Positions 1-9,703 of a stretch of 64,000 nucleotides of DNA are shown here, piece by piece (position 1 is the stretch's first letter; each line of letters begins with the position of its first letter). The DNA comes from CADEFX01 sp963840425 (GTDB lineage: Bacteria; Pseudomonadota; Alphaproteobacteria; Rhizobiales; Hyphomicrobiaceae): NCBI GenBank assembly GCA_963840425.1, contig CAWIYZ010000019.1, positions 62,001-126,000 on the forward strand. The letters are read 5' to 3'. The translations under genes and the position numbers were made by a program. The notes beneath the pieces were generated by a model that was not told where the DNA came from, did no database searches, and worked only from the letters and a program-made list of their open reading frames with translations.

Positions 1-640
1 GCGAGAGCAAGGAGGTCGCCTGGTTAATTGGGTAGTTAACTACAACTCGAGTACTTTCGAGTCTTGCCGCGCCCGCGGCAACGAGGCGCAGAGCATGTGG
101 ATAAAGTTGGTGTTCCACAGACAAAATGCGCGCCTCCAGCGTGCCGGCCGTGTCCCCTTCGAGCACCGGCACGGCCGCTTGCGCGACAATCGGTCCTGCG
201 TCGAGCTCGGGTGTTACGAAATGCACGGTGCATCCCGAGATCCGCACGCCGGCGTCGATTGCCTGCTGGTGTGGGTGCAGTCCCTTGAAAGACGGTAGCA
301 GCGAGGGATGGATGTTGAGCTGGCGGCCGAGCCACCGCTCGGCAAAGGGAGCTGATTGGATGCGCATGAAGCCAGCCTGGCAAACGAGCTCGATGCCATG
401 AGCGATAAGCGCTTGCTCCACGGCCGCATCGAACGCCTCGCGTGAGCCAAATGCCTTGTGGTCGATCACGAGCGACTTCACGCTCTGGGCCTGGGCGTGC
501 TCGATACCCGGTGCCGCCGGCCGGTTCGAGATCACGAGCACGATTTCAGCCGGATAATCGGGTGCGCGCGCCGCCTCGATCAGCGACAGCATATTGCTGC
601 CACGGCCGGAGATCAGGATGGCGGTGCGCTTCTTTTTCAC
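1..640 (-). CDS. purN: Phosphoribosylglycinamide formyltransferase, 3' end cut by window
   Basis: Transfers a formyl group from 10-formyltetrahydrofolate to GAR, step 3 of purine synthesis, in the cytoplasm. Translating the minus strand from the GTG at 640 gives an open frame of 213 codons up to the window edge, close to the usual 200-220 residues, so only the last few residues are probably missing. Visible motifs are GRGSNM near the N-terminus, HPSLLPSFKG (catalytic His/Asn region), GCTVHFV and ELDAGPI carrying the catalytic Asp. The GTG start overlaps the purM stop as GTGA (637-640), indicating translational coupling. It is the second gene of a purM-purN operon. Family is certain; the exact C-terminus is not visible. 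Confidence 0.95.
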   Translation of the reverse strand, partial: MKKKRTAILISGRGSNMLSLIEAARAPDYPAEIVLVISNRPAAPGIEHAQAQSVKSLVIDHKAFGSREAFDAAVEQALIAHGIELVCQAGFMRIQSAPFAERWLGRQLNIHPSLLPSFKGLHPHQQAIDAGVRISGCTVHFVTPELDAGPIVAQAAVPVLEGDTAGTLEARILSVEHQLYPHALRLVAAGAARLESTRVVVNYPINQATSLLS

Positions 641-1770
641 TGTTTGAATCCCAGGCCGCCCGAATATCGCACCGCCTCGGCCTCGCCTTTGCCCTTGGCT
701 TGCGATTTCACGCCGCGCCCTGCCTCGGTTTCGCCGATGACTACGGGATGCTCGCCGGCATCGCTGAGCGCTGCCATCACACTGTCGGCGCGCTCTTGGG
801 CGGCGACTATGGCCATGCCCATGCCGCAGTTGAAGGTGCGTAGCATCTCCGCGTCCTCGAGGTTGCCTGCGTGCGCCAGCCAGCCGAACACGGCAGGAGC
901 TTGCCAGCGTGCCAGATCCACATACGCAGCCAAGCCGTCCGGCAACACGCGCGGTAGGTTCTCCGACAAGCCGCCGCCGGTTATGTGCGATAGCGCCTTG
1001 ATCGCACCGCTCTGCCCGCCGCCTCCGGTCGCACGCAGAGCAGCCAGAATGGGCCTAACATAGATTTTCGTCGGCATCAGGAGCGCCTCGGCCAGGCTCA
1101 TTGCCGTCGCGAACGGGGCGGGCGCGTCCCAGCCGAGGCCCTCCTCGGCCACCAGTCGGCGCACCAACGAGTAGCCGTTGGAATGCACACCGGACGAAGC
1201 CAATCCGATCAGCACGTCGCCTGCGGTGATGTCAGTGCGCGGTAGGATCTCCCCGCGCTCGACCGCGCCGACTGCAAATCCCGCTAGATCGTAGTCGCTG
1301 CCGGAATAAAGCCCCGGCATCTCCGCTGTCTCGCCGCCAATCAGCGCGCAACCCGCTTGCTTGCAGCCATCGGCAATGCCGGCCACGACATCTCGCGCTG
1401 TTGCGACATCGAGCTTGGCGCTAGCGAAGTAGTCGAGGAAGAACAGCGGCTCGGCGCCTTGCACGACAAGGTCATTGACGCACATGGCGACCAGATCGAC
1501 GCCGATGCTGCCGTGGCGTCCGCTGTCGATGGCGATCTTGAGCTTGGTGCCCACGCCATCATTGGCAGCGACCAGGATGGGGTCCTTGAAACCCGCTGCT
1601 TTGAGGTCGAACAAGCCTCCGAAGCCGCCCAGATCGGCCTCCGCACCCGGTCTCCGCGTCGTTTTGACCAGCGGCTTGATGGCCTCTACCAGAGCGTTGC
1701 CCGCGTCGATATCCACTCCGGAATCGCGGTAGGAAATGGTGCGGTTGCGTCGCGGGCCGGGGCGGGTCAT
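637..1770 (-). CDS. purM: Phosphoribosylformylglycinamidine cyclo-ligase
   Basis: Closes the imidazole ring of AIR with ATP, step 5 of purine synthesis. The ATG at 1770 gives 377 residues; it has an AGGA 6 bases upstream. The frame stays open further upstream to 2055, but that part reads into the divergent neighbour and lacks PurM homology. Recognisable blocks are the N-terminal YRDSGVDIDAGN segment, NDGVGTKLKIA, the long central VLIGLASSGVHSNGYSLVR and LIGGETAEMPG, all standard for the PurM/SelD fold. The protein carries a short N-terminal basic extension compared with the roughly 345-residue E. coli form. It is divergent from the DUF2066 gene and overlaps purN by four bases. Confidence 0.96.
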   Translation of the reverse strand: MTRPGPRRNRTISYRDSGVDIDAGNALVEAIKPLVKTTRRPGAEADLGGFGGLFDLKAAGFKDPILVAANDGVGTKLKIAIDSGRHGSIGVDLVAMCVNDLVVQGAEPLFFLDYFASAKLDVATARDVVAGIADGCKQAGCALIGGETAEMPGLYSGSDYDLAGFAVGAVERGEILPRTDITAGDVLIGLASSGVHSNGYSLVRRLVAEEGLGWDAPAPFATAMSLAEALLMPTKIYVRPILAALRATGGGGQSGAIKALSHITGGGLSENLPRVLPDGLAAYVDLARWQAPAVFGWLAHAGNLEDAEMLRTFNCGMGMAIVAAQERADSVMAALSDAGEHPVVIGETEAGRGVKSQAKGKGEAEAVRYSGGLGFKQ

Positions 1771-1903
1771 GGTCAATCCTGTGACCGGAAGCGTCTGGAA
1801 GAGCGGGAAGCAACGAATCCAACTTCCGCCCCATTGGTAGCCGGAGATGGCGGGGCATAGCAAAATGTGGGGCAGATCGGCAACGTGGGCCGGCAGGGCG
1901 CCT

Positions 1904-3082
1904 GTGAGCATCGCACGAGTCATTCGAAGTCGGCTCCTCGGTTCGACTGAGGAACGCACGGCAGCCGGCCTCGCCCTTTTGCTGGCCACATGGTTGTGTG
2001 CGATCTCCCCGGCGACCGCCGCTTCGGCCGACGACAAGGTCTTCATTATCGGCAACTATCCTGTCGAGGCGCGTGCCGCCGATGCCGTTACCGCTAAGGA
2101 AAGGGCCATCGCCGAGGGCCAGCAGGCGGCGTTCCGCTCGCTCCTGAAACGGCTCGTCCCGGTGACGGCCTACGGCAGGCTGAGCGAGCTGCGCGACACC
2201 AAAACAAGTGACCTCATCGCCGGGTTCTCGGTGCGCTCAGAGCGCAACTCGACCACCGAGTATATCGCCAGCTACGATTTCACGTTTCAGGCCGATGCCG
2301 TCCGCAACATCCTCGAGGCCGAAGGTATCCCCTTCCTCGATCGTCAGGCCGAACCGCTGACGCTCATCCTCGCTTACCGGGCGCCTGCGGGAGCGGAGGC
2401 TCCGTCGGAAGCGTTCTCCGATGCGCGTGGCTCCGACACTTGGCTCTACGCCTGGAAGGCGCTCGATCTCTCCAATGCGCTGACGCCGATTACGCTGAAG
2501 CCGCTGAAAAAGGACACACCACCCGACGCCGTTCAGGCGGTTCTCGACGGGAACGCGAGCGCGATGCGGACGCTGGCGGCCGACTATCAGGCCGGTCTGG
2601 TCGTGGTGGCCCTGCTGGAGCCCGAGGCGGGCGGCAGCCGCGTGCGCGTGACGCTGGCCGGCCGCGATGCCGCTGGCGCATTCGGTCTTACCCGCAGCTA
2701 CCGGCTCAGCGGTGGCGATCTGGCCTACACCTCGGAGGCGGCTGCCGTCGTGTCACTCGGCATTATCGAGGGCCGCTGGAAGGCCGTCGCGGCGCGACCC
2801 GATACAGGCCGTGGCCGTCCGGGCCCGGCGGCTGCTGCGACGGCGGCAGGTGCGCTACGCATTGCCGTCGAGTTCAACAACATGACGCAATGGCAGGTCA
2901 TCAGCAGGCAGCTCGCACAGACGCCAGACGTATCTGATCTGGAGGTCGAGGGCTTGTCGGCGCGCGGTGCGCGTCTGTCGCTGCGCTATCCAGGTGGACC
3001 CGAGCGCCTCGCCGCCGCACTGGCCGAGTACGGATTAACTTTGCGCGCCACCGGCGGAGGGTGGATTCTGACCGCCCGCTAG
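1904..3082 (+). CDS. DUF2066 domain secreted protein
   Basis: Exported protein of unknown function, about 392 residues from GTG 1904. A hydrophobic stretch (GLALLLATWLCAIS) followed by ATAASA looks like a signal peptide and cleavage site. The DUF2066 signature follows: a segment reading VEARAADAVTAKERAIAEGQ and then RLVPVTAYGRL and YDFTFQADAVRNIL. The C-terminal third is a repeat-like region (TQWQVISRQLAQTPDVSDL) resembling the tail seen in this family. AGGG lies 5 bases before GTG 1904; in-frame ATGs at 1847 and 1865 are possible alternatives giving a longer leader. It stands between purM and a CDP-alcohol transferase, the usual order in related alphaproteobacteria. Domain call is good, role unknown. 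Confidence 0.85.
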   Translation: MSIARVIRSRLLGSTEERTAAGLALLLATWLCAISPATAASADDKVFIIGNYPVEARAADAVTAKERAIAEGQQAAFRSLLKRLVPVTAYGRLSELRDTKTSDLIAGFSVRSERNSTTEYIASYDFTFQADAVRNILEAEGIPFLDRQAEPLTLILAYRAPAGAEAPSEAFSDARGSDTWLYAWKALDLSNALTPITLKPLKKDTPPDAVQAVLDGNASAMRTLAADYQAGLVVVALLEPEAGGSRVRVTLAGRDAAGAFGLTRSYRLSGGDLAYTSEAAAVVSLGIIEGRWKAVAARPDTGRGRPGPAAAATAAGALRIAVEFNNMTQWQVISRQLAQTPDVSDLEVEGLSARGARLSLRYPGGPERLAAALAEYGLTLRATGGGWILTAR

Positions 3083-3228
3083 TGCAGGATCGTTCGGATC
3101 GGAGCGCTTGACCGCGGCCGAGACGTCGCGGCCGAAGCGCGAATCCTGCTCTACATTTCAAGTTCAGAGTGCGATTCGCGCCTCACATGGAAGCGGCAGT
3201 GCTTCCACGTGCGCCGATCGCGCTCTAG
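3083..3228 (-). repeat. Double-palindrome intergenic element, copy 1
   Basis: Read on the minus strand this starts CTAGAGCGCGATCG, runs through a GGAAGC...GCTTCC hairpin and an inverted end ATCGCACTCT, then a second module from TAGAGCAGGATT to GATCCTGC. The same order of blocks is found at 15872-16037 and 33255-33405. It fills most of the gap between the DUF2066 gene and the CDP-alcohol transferase gene. No open frame of note lies inside. Confidence 0.8.
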
Positions 3229-3374
3229 CGCTCGACTGACGGCTCGGTTCAAGTCTAGATTGGCGGTCTGCGGAGGGCCTGTTGGCGCCCGCCGCACAGA
3301 ACGCCGGCGCCGAAGCGGAGCCCGAGTTCCGCGGTGCCGCCGGGCCTCCGTCCTCTTTCACGCCAAGGATTGCA

Positions 3375-3938
3375 GTGAGCCTTCCCAACTTTGTTACGCT
3401 CGGTCGTATAATTCTCGTTCCGGTCATTTTTTGGCTGCTGGTGAACGGCAACACCAGAGCTGCTTTTTTTGCGTTCGTCATTGCTGGCGCCAGCGATGCC
3501 ATCGACGGGTATCTCGCAAAACGCTTTGGCTTGCAGACTGAACTCGGGGCGTATCTTGACCCGATCGCCGACAAACTACTGATCGTGAGCATATATGTGG
3601 CGCTCGGCGTATCGAAGGCCCTGCCGTCCTGGCTCGTAATCGCTGTCGTCTCGCGCGACATCCTGATCGTTGTTGCCGTGCTGCTCTCTGGCGTGCTGGG
3701 TCAGCCGTTGCGCATCAAACCGCTCGCCATCAGCAAGGCCAACACCGCTGCCCAGATCGTGCTCGCCGCCACAGTGCTGGCAGCGGAAGGTTTCACTCTG
3801 GGTCTGGATGAGCTGCGGCTCGTCCTCGTGTGGATCACGGGGACACTGACGCTGTTGTCACTGGCCATGTACCTTAAGGCGTGGCTACGTCACATGGCCG
3901 GCTACGAGCCGGATCCGGCGAGCGACCCGAAGGCCTGA
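3375..3938 (+). CDS. CDP-alcohol phosphatidyltransferase (PgsA-like)
   Basis: Integral membrane enzyme that condenses a CDP-diacylglycerol with an alcohol such as glycerol 3-phosphate in phospholipid synthesis. GTG 3375 with AAGGA 5 bases upstream gives 187 residues, the usual size; a TTG at 3282 would add an unconserved Pro/Ala leader. The N-terminus LPNFVTLGRIILVPVIFW is typical of PgsA, and the catalytic CDP-OH motif is present as DAIDGYLAKR followed by G-x3-D-x3-D in LGAYLDPIADK. About five to six membrane segments are seen. The substrate is inferred: PgsA is most likely, but cardiolipin-synthase-like paralogues share the motif. Confidence 0.88.
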   Translation: MSLPNFVTLGRIILVPVIFWLLVNGNTRAAFFAFVIAGASDAIDGYLAKRFGLQTELGAYLDPIADKLLIVSIYVALGVSKALPSWLVIAVVSRDILIVVAVLLSGVLGQPLRIKPLAISKANTAAQIVLAATVLAAEGFTLGLDELRLVLVWITGTLTLLSLAMYLKAWLRHMAGYEPDPASDPKA

Positions 3939-3980
3939 CAGCCCGGCCTCGGAAGTGTGGACGGTCTCGGGGGAGTTCGC

Positions 3981-5081
3981 ATGCGCATCGAGAGGCAGGT
4001 GCTGTTCTGGCTAGCGGTTGCCATTGCGGTCTTGGCAGCAGTGGCGCTGCTCAAGACCATCCTGCTGCCGTTCGTGGCCGGGATGGTGCTCGCCTACTTC
4101 CTCAATCCGATTGCAGATAGCTTGGAGCGGATCGGTCTCGGCCGAGTTGGTGCTGCCGTCGTCATCGTCGCGCTGGTGGGTGTGTTGGTGGTGGCAGCGA
4201 CAGTGCTCCTGGTGCCCTTCATCGCCAATCAGTTGCGGCAGCTGGCAGATACACTCCCCGCAGACATCGATCGCCTCAAGTTGGCGTTCGAGGCTTGGAC
4301 GGCGTCCTGGCTCGGTGATCGTTACCCGATGGTTCGGCCGGGGATGGAGCGGGCCTTCAACGAGCTGTCGCAGAATTGGTCGAGCGCGCTCGGCACAGTC
4401 ATAACGTCGCTCTGGAGCCAGGGGCTGGCGATGATCAATTTCCTGTCGTTGCTGCTCATCACACCAGTCGTCGTGTTCTACTTGCTCGTCGACTGGCATC
4501 CCATGCTCGACAAGCTTGACGGCTGGCTCCCGCGCGATCACGTCGCCACCATCCGAAGACTCGCCGACGAGATCAATGCTGCGGTCTCGGCGTTCATTCG
4601 CGGCCAGGGCACCATCTGCCTGGTACTCGCAGGGCTCTATGCCGCGGCGCTCTCGTGGGCGGGTGTGCGTTACGGGCTTCTCATTGGATTGGTCAGCGGT
4701 CTCGGCTCGTTCATTCCTTTCGTTGGGTGGGCGCTCGGTCTCATCACTGCGGGGGCCATGGCGGTCACGCAGCCCTGGCCAAATGTCACCCTGCTGCTGA
4801 CGGTCGCCGGCATCTACTTCGCAGGCATGGCGCTGGACTCGGCCGTGCTCGCGCCCAAAATCGTCGGTCGCAAAATTGGCCTGCACCCGGTGTGGATGAT
4901 CTTTGCGCTGTTCGTGTTCAGCTACCTGTTCGGCTTTGTCGGCCTGCTCGTTGCCGTGCCGGTGGCGGCAGCGACCGGTGTGCTGGTGCGCTTTGCGCTC
5001 GAACTCTATCTTGGCAGCTCGGTATATACGGGCGTCACGCGATCTGGAGAAAAGGTGCACTGCGGAGGTCCGCAAACGTGA
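3981..5081 (+). CDS. AI-2E family transporter (PerM-like permease)
   Basis: Membrane protein of the AI-2E/PerM exporter family, 366 residues from ATG 3981, which is preceded by GGGGGAG; an in-frame GTG at 3957 is weaker. There are about seven to eight hydrophobic segments: two or three N-terminal, a periplasmic-type amphipathic region (residues about 80-150), then a dense C-terminal bundle with SGLGSFIPFVGW and the conserved PKIVGRKIGLHP stretch characteristic of the family. The gene ends in GTGA shared with hdaA (5078-5081), so the two are translationally coupled, an arrangement common in this order. Transported substrate is unknown. Confidence 0.9.
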   Translation: MRIERQVLFWLAVAIAVLAAVALLKTILLPFVAGMVLAYFLNPIADSLERIGLGRVGAAVVIVALVGVLVVAATVLLVPFIANQLRQLADTLPADIDRLKLAFEAWTASWLGDRYPMVRPGMERAFNELSQNWSSALGTVITSLWSQGLAMINFLSLLLITPVVVFYLLVDWHPMLDKLDGWLPRDHVATIRRLADEINAAVSAFIRGQGTICLVLAGLYAAALSWAGVRYGLLIGLVSGLGSFIPFVGWALGLITAGAMAVTQPWPNVTLLLTVAGIYFAGMALDSAVLAPKIVGRKIGLHPVWMIFALFVFSYLFGFVGLLVAVPVAAATGVLVRFALELYLGSSVYTGVTRSGEKVHCGGPQT

Positions 5082-5776
5082 TCAGAAGCGGGCCGCGCCA
5101 ATTCGTGTTCGATCTGCCGCACCGGCCGGCGCTCGGGGCGGAAGATTTTCTCGTCAGCCGATCCAATGCCGCCGCCGTTGCTCTCGTCGATCGTTGGCCG
5201 GACTGGGTGCTGTCGAGCGCGCTGGTCGTTGGCCCGCGCAGCACCGGCAAGACGCATCTTGCTCACGTCTGGCGCTTGCGCTCCCAGGCTGCTGGCATCT
5301 CCGCCGGCGCTCTCGCCGAAAGCGCGATCCATGTGCTGCAATACTCGCGCGCGCTTCTCGTTGAGGACCTCGACCACGGCATCGCCGACGAGCGCGTGCT
5401 TTTCCACCTGCTCAATATAGCGCGCGAGCACAACCTCTCGGTGCTCCTCACCTCGGCTCGTCCACCTGGAGAGCTCGAGGTGGCGCTGCCGGATTTGCGA
5501 TCGCGTCTGCGCGCGCTACCTATTGTGGCCATCGAGATGCCGGACGAGGCGCTGCTCCGGGCGGTGCTGGTCAAGCTGTTCGCCGACCGGCAGCTCGCAG
5601 TGGAACCTCATGTCATCGACCGCATTGCGCTGCACATGGAGCGCTCCATGTCCGCCGCCGCAGCGATTGTGGCCGAGATCGACCGCCGTGCGCTGGCATT
5701 GCAACGCAAGGTTACGCGAGGGCTCGCTGCCGAAGCCATGGCTGCGCTTCACAATGGTTCTGAGGCGCAATCCTGA
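5078..5776 (+). CDS. hdaA: HdaA, DnaA-related regulatory AAA+ protein
   Basis: Homologue of Hda, which with the DNA sliding clamp promotes ATP hydrolysis by DnaA and so prevents over-initiation of replication. 232 residues from GTG 5078, which overlaps the preceding stop and has GGAGG about ten bases upstream. Residues 4-9 (GPRQFVFDL) resemble the N-terminal clamp-binding stretch. The Walker A is GPRSTGKTH and a Walker-B-like ALLVEDLDHG follows; the AAA+ lid occupies the C-terminal third (MERSMSAAAAIVAEIDRRAL). It has no DNA-binding domain IV, which separates it from DnaA. Followed by a strong hairpin and ppk. Confidence 0.9.
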   Translation: MIRSGPRQFVFDLPHRPALGAEDFLVSRSNAAAVALVDRWPDWVLSSALVVGPRSTGKTHLAHVWRLRSQAAGISAGALAESAIHVLQYSRALLVEDLDHGIADERVLFHLLNIAREHNLSVLLTSARPPGELEVALPDLRSRLRALPIVAIEMPDEALLRAVLVKLFADRQLAVEPHVIDRIALHMERSMSAAAAIVAEIDRRALALQRKVTRGLAAEAMAALHNGSEAQS

Positions 5777-5835
5777 GCCCGGTGACCCCTGTGATGAACG
5801 TGACAGCGACCTGTGCAACACTGCCACCGAAAATC

Positions 5836-5863
5836 GCTCCGGAGGCTGCCGAGCCTCCGGAGC
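5836..5863 (+). promoter_or_regulatory. Perfect 12-bp hairpin in the ppk leader
   Basis: GCTCCGGAGGCT (5836-5847), a GCCG loop and AGCCTCCGGAGC (5852-5863) form a perfect inverted repeat. It ends seven bases before the GGAGG ribosome site of ppk (5870-5874). No T-run follows, so it is not a standard terminator. It could stabilise or process the hdaA-ppk message or shield the start site. Confidence 0.6.
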
Positions 5864-5879
5864 CTCAATGGAGGCTGGT

Positions 5880-8089
5880 ATGAGCTCGACCAAGGGACGG
5901 GCACGAGGCAAACTGAACATCGTTGACGAAGCCGTTCCAAAAGACCCGAAGCGCTTCTACAACCGCGAGCTGTCCTGGTTGCAGTTCAATCGGCGCGTGC
6001 TGGAAGAGGCGCAGAACATCCACCACCCCTTGCTCGAGCGGCTGCGCTTTCTATCGATCTCGGCTTCCAATCTCGACGAATTCTACATGGTTCGGGTCGC
6101 CGGGCTGCATGGGCAGGTCGTCGCCAAGGTGCAGACGGTCAGCCAGGATGGGCTCACCGCCGAGCAGCAGCTCCATGCCATCAACCGCTTCGTTGCCGGT
6201 CTGTCCGGCGAGCAGCAGGGCATATGGACCGAGCTCAAGGCGGAAATGCAGAAGGCCGGGATTGCCATCGTCGAGCCGCAAGAGTTGACTTCAGCCGAAA
6301 CGGCTTGGCTCGAGACGCATTTCATCAGTCACATCTTTCCGGTGCTGACCCCGATCGCGATCGACCCGGCGCATCCGTTTCCGTTCATTCCCAATCGCGG
6401 CTTTACGGTCGGCCTCGAGCTTGCGCGTGAGGGCACCAAGGCCACCATGCACGCATTGATGCCAGTGCCGGGCCAGCTCGAGCGCTTCGTGCGTCTGCCG
6501 TTTGCCGAGAACGGGGCGAACGCATCCGCGCAAATCCGCTTCATGCGCATAGAATTGCTGATCGGCCATTTCGTCTCGCGCCTGTTCCCCGGCTACCACG
6601 TCACGCGGCAGGGCGCCTTCCGTGTGCTGCGCGACAGCGACATCGAGGTCGAGGAGGAAGCAGAGGATCTTGTGCGCTCGTTCGAAAGCGCGCTGAAGCG
6701 GCGGCGGCGGGGATCGGTCATTCGACTTCGAGATCGATGCGTCGATGCCCTTGGAGCTCAGGAGCTTCGTGATCGAGCAACTGCGCGTGCGTGAGGACGA
6801 CATCTACGTGCAGGAGGGCCTGCTGGGCCTCGCCGATACGTCTCAGCTCATCGTCGGTGAACGGCCCGACCTCGTCTTCAAGCCCTTCGACATCCGCTTT
6901 CCCGAGCGCATCCGCGAGTACAACGGCGATTGCTTCGCCGCCATCAAGGCCAAGGACATCGTCGTCCATCACCCCTATGAAGTCATTCGACGTCGTCGTT
7001 CAGTTCTTGCGCCAGGCCGGCGCCGATCCGGATGTGATGGCGATCAAGTGGACGCTCTATCGCACCTCCAAGGACAGCCCCATCATCCGCGCCCTGAAGG
7101 AGGCGGCCGAGAACGGCAAGTCGGTGACCGCGGTGGTCGAGCTCAAGGCCCGCTTCGACGAGGCGGCCAATATCCGCTGGGCACGCGATCTCGAAAGTGC
7201 GGGCGTGCACGTGGTCTATGGGTTCATCGAGCTGAAGACGCACGCCAAGCTCGGTCTCATCGTGCGCAGAGAGGGAGTTGACCTCGCCACCTACTGCCAC
7301 ATCGGCAGCGGCAACTATCATCCGCAGACGGCGCGAGTCTACACGGACCTGTCCTTCTTCACCGCCAGCCCGACGATTGCGCGTGATGTCACGCGCATCT
7401 TCAACTTCGTGACCGGCTATGCCCAGCCCGACGATCTGGAGGTCATGGCCGCCAGCCCGCACGGCATTCGCAACCGCATCCTTGACCACATCCGCGAGGA
7501 AATCGCGCACGCCAAGGCCGGTCGCCCGGCGGCCATCTGGATGAAAATGAATGCCCTCGTCGATACGCAAGTGATCGAAGCGCTCTACGACGCGAGCGGC
7601 GCTGGAGTCGATATCGACCTTGTCGTCCGTGGCGTGTGCTGTTTGCGGCCGGGACTGCCTGGTCTTTCAGAGAATATTAGTGTCAAGAGCATTATCGGCC
7701 GCTTTCTGGAGCACGGTCGGGTGTATTGCTTCGGCGCCGGATACGGGCTCCCGCATCCCAAGGCTCTCGTGTATATCAGCTCCGCCGACATGATGCCGCG
7801 CAATCTCGACCGCCGCGTCGAAGCCATGGCACCGATCACCAATCCAACGGTGCATGAGCAGATCCTGGACCAGATCATGGTTGCCAACTTGAAGGACAAC
7901 GAGCAGAGCTGGCGCGTGAAGAGCGATGGCTCCAGCGAGCGCATCTCGGCGTCTGCCGGGGAACCGTCGTTCAATGCGCACAACTATTTCATGACGAACC
8001 CGAGCCTGTCTGGTCGTGGACAGTCTCTGAAGCGGAGCTTCCCCCCGCGCTTTCGCATGAATGCAAAGACTGAGGCCCCCGACGCGTGA
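5880..8089 (+). pseudogene. ppk: Polyphosphate kinase 1, frame broken by two +1 shifts
   Basis: Makes polyphosphate reversibly from ATP. ATG 5880 with GGAGG 5 bases upstream starts a normal PPK1 N-terminus (RFYNRELSWLQFNRRVLEE). Homology leaves frame 1 near 6729 (CGA CTT then an extra base before GAG), continues in the next frame, and shifts again near 6982 (TAT GAA then an extra base before TCA), finishing in the third frame. Joined, the three parts give a full-length enzyme of about 735 residues. The catalytic histidine motifs are intact in the last part: LKTHAKLGLIVRR and CHIGSGNYHPQTARVYTDLSF. Both lesions are single-base gains, and everything between them is conserved, so sequencing error is as likely as a real pseudogene. 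Its stop overlaps the ppx start (GTGA). Confidence 0.88.
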
Positions 8090-9645
8090 ACATTGGCAGT
8101 CCATACAGTGGAACAACGAACGGCAATGGACGGAGCAGCCCGAGCGAGCTGGAGCCAATAGCAGTTATCGACATCGGGTCCAACTCGGTGCGTCTGGTGG
8201 TCTATGAGGGCGCAGTGCGCAGCCCGACGCCGCTGTTCAACGAGAAAGTGCTGTGTGGGCTCGGCCGTTCCGTGGCCTCGACCGGCAGGCTCGGCGCCGA
8301 AGGCGTCGAGCGGGCGCTGGCGGCACTGAGCCGATTTCGCGCCATCACGCGCATTCTCGGTGTGAAGAACGTTCGCGCCATCGCCACCGCAGCCGTGCGT
8401 GAGGCTGCTGACGGCCGCGAGTTTATCGCGCGCGGCGCGCGTGCGGCTGGCGCCGAGATTCAGGTGCTGTCCGGCGAGCGCGAGGCCGAGCTTGCGGCCA
8501 ACGGCATCCTGATGGGATTTCTCCACGCTGATGGGATCGCGGGCGATCTCGGCGGCGGCAGCCTCGAGCTGATCGACATTGTGGACGGCAGGTCCCGGGA
8601 AGCTGCCACGTTGCCACTGGGTGGTTTGCGGCTCATGGATACGTCAGGCGAGCGTCTCGATCGGGCCCAGCAGCTGGCCGATGAGCACTACGCCCGCGTC
8701 GCTTGGCTCCAACGGGGCGAAGGCCGCACGTTCTATGCCGTCGGCGGCACCTGGCGCACGTTGGCCCGGCTGCACATGGACCATACGGCCTATCCGCTCC
8801 GGGTCATGCACGGCTACCGGATCGATGCGCGCGAGGCGACCGAATTCTGTGAGGATGTGCGCAAGGCGCGCAAGCTTTCCGACATCGCCGGCGTAGGCGA
8901 GATTCCGCGACCGCGGCGCGAGGTGCTGCCTTATGGCGCCCTCGTGCTGGAGCGGCTTTTGCGGCGCTTGAAACCCAGGGACGTGGTGTTCTCAGTCTTC
9001 GGCATTCGCGAGGGCCTGCTTTTCAGCCTTCTGTCGGAGGTCGAGCGCCGCAAAGATCCGCTGATCTCCTTTGCCGAAACCTACGCGCGGTTGCACTCCA
9101 GATCAGCAGACCACGCGCGCGAGTTGTGTGTGTGGACCGATGCTCTATTTCAGCCGCCCGGCCCCAAGGAGACGGATGAGGAGCGCAGGCTCAGGCATGC
9201 CGCCTGCTTGCTGTCGGATATCGGTTGGCGCGCCCATCCCGACTATCGCGGCGAGCAAAGTCTCAACATCGTGGCGCATGCCGGTCTGGGCGGCATCGAC
9301 CACGAAGGTCGGGTTTTCCTGGCCCTGACCATCTACTTCCGGCACAGCGGGGCCGGCGGCGATGCCGAGAACAGGGACGAACTGTCGCAGCGGTTGACCG
9401 AGATCGTCTCCAAGCGCACCTTGCGGCGGGCGCGCATCCTTGGCGCGGCAATCCGCGCTGCCCATATGTTGTCCATCGGCAGGCCCGGTATCATCGACGA
9501 GGCGCCTGTCGCCTACGACGGCACCCATCTCACCCTTACGATCCCGCGGTCTCATCAGGCTCTTGACGGTGAGCGCTTGCGGCGCCGGTTCGAGGCGCTG
9601 GCGCACTTGCTCGAATGCGAGCCGGAGATCCGCATTGCAAAATAG
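8086..9645 (+). CDS. ppx: Exopolyphosphatase, Ppx/GppA family
   Basis: Removes terminal phosphates from polyphosphate (or pppGpp), opposing ppk. 519 residues from GTG 8086, which overlaps the ppk stop. The ASKHA-fold phosphate loops are clear: AVIDIGSNSVRLVVYE at residues about 26-41 and GDLGGGSLELIDI near 150. The C-terminal half, with LLSDIGWRAHPDYRGEQ, corresponds to the HD-like helical domain of long Ppx proteins. The ppk-ppx overlap suggests the two opposing enzymes are made together. Ppx versus GppA cannot be separated from sequence alone, but the ppk partner favours Ppx. Confidence 0.93.
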   Translation: MNIGSPYSGTTNGNGRSSPSELEPIAVIDIGSNSVRLVVYEGAVRSPTPLFNEKVLCGLGRSVASTGRLGAEGVERALAALSRFRAITRILGVKNVRAIATAAVREAADGREFIARGARAAGAEIQVLSGEREAELAANGILMGFLHADGIAGDLGGGSLELIDIVDGRSREAATLPLGGLRLMDTSGERLDRAQQLADEHYARVAWLQRGEGRTFYAVGGTWRTLARLHMDHTAYPLRVMHGYRIDAREATEFCEDVRKARKLSDIAGVGEIPRPRREVLPYGALVLERLLRRLKPRDVVFSVFGIREGLLFSLLSEVERRKDPLISFAETYARLHSRSADHARELCVWTDALFQPPGPKETDEERRLRHAACLLSDIGWRAHPDYRGEQSLNIVAHAGLGGIDHEGRVFLALTIYFRHSGAGGDAENRDELSQRLTEIVSKRTLRRARILGAAIRAAHMLSIGRPGIIDEAPVAYDGTHLTLTIPRSHQALDGERLRRRFEALAHLLECEPEIRIAK

Positions 9646-9703
9646 GCGCGAGGCTGCCCCAATCAGGTGCTAGAGGCCGGAGCGCGGGCAGGGGCGATAA
9701 GAA

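Noticed and set aside
637..2055. Longer purM start at 2055
   Set aside because: Added residues overlap the divergent DUF2066 gene and have no PurM homology; ATG 1770 has a ribosome site.
4011..5075. Long antisense frame (354 codons) across the PerM-like gene
   Set aside because: Mirror of a real coding gene; residue content (Arg/His/Gln-rich) is that of a shadow frame.
5788..5816. Possible Pho box upstream of ppk (CTGTGAT and GTGACAG)
   Set aside because: The two heptamers are inverted, not direct repeats at 11-base spacing, so it does not fit the PhoB consensus.
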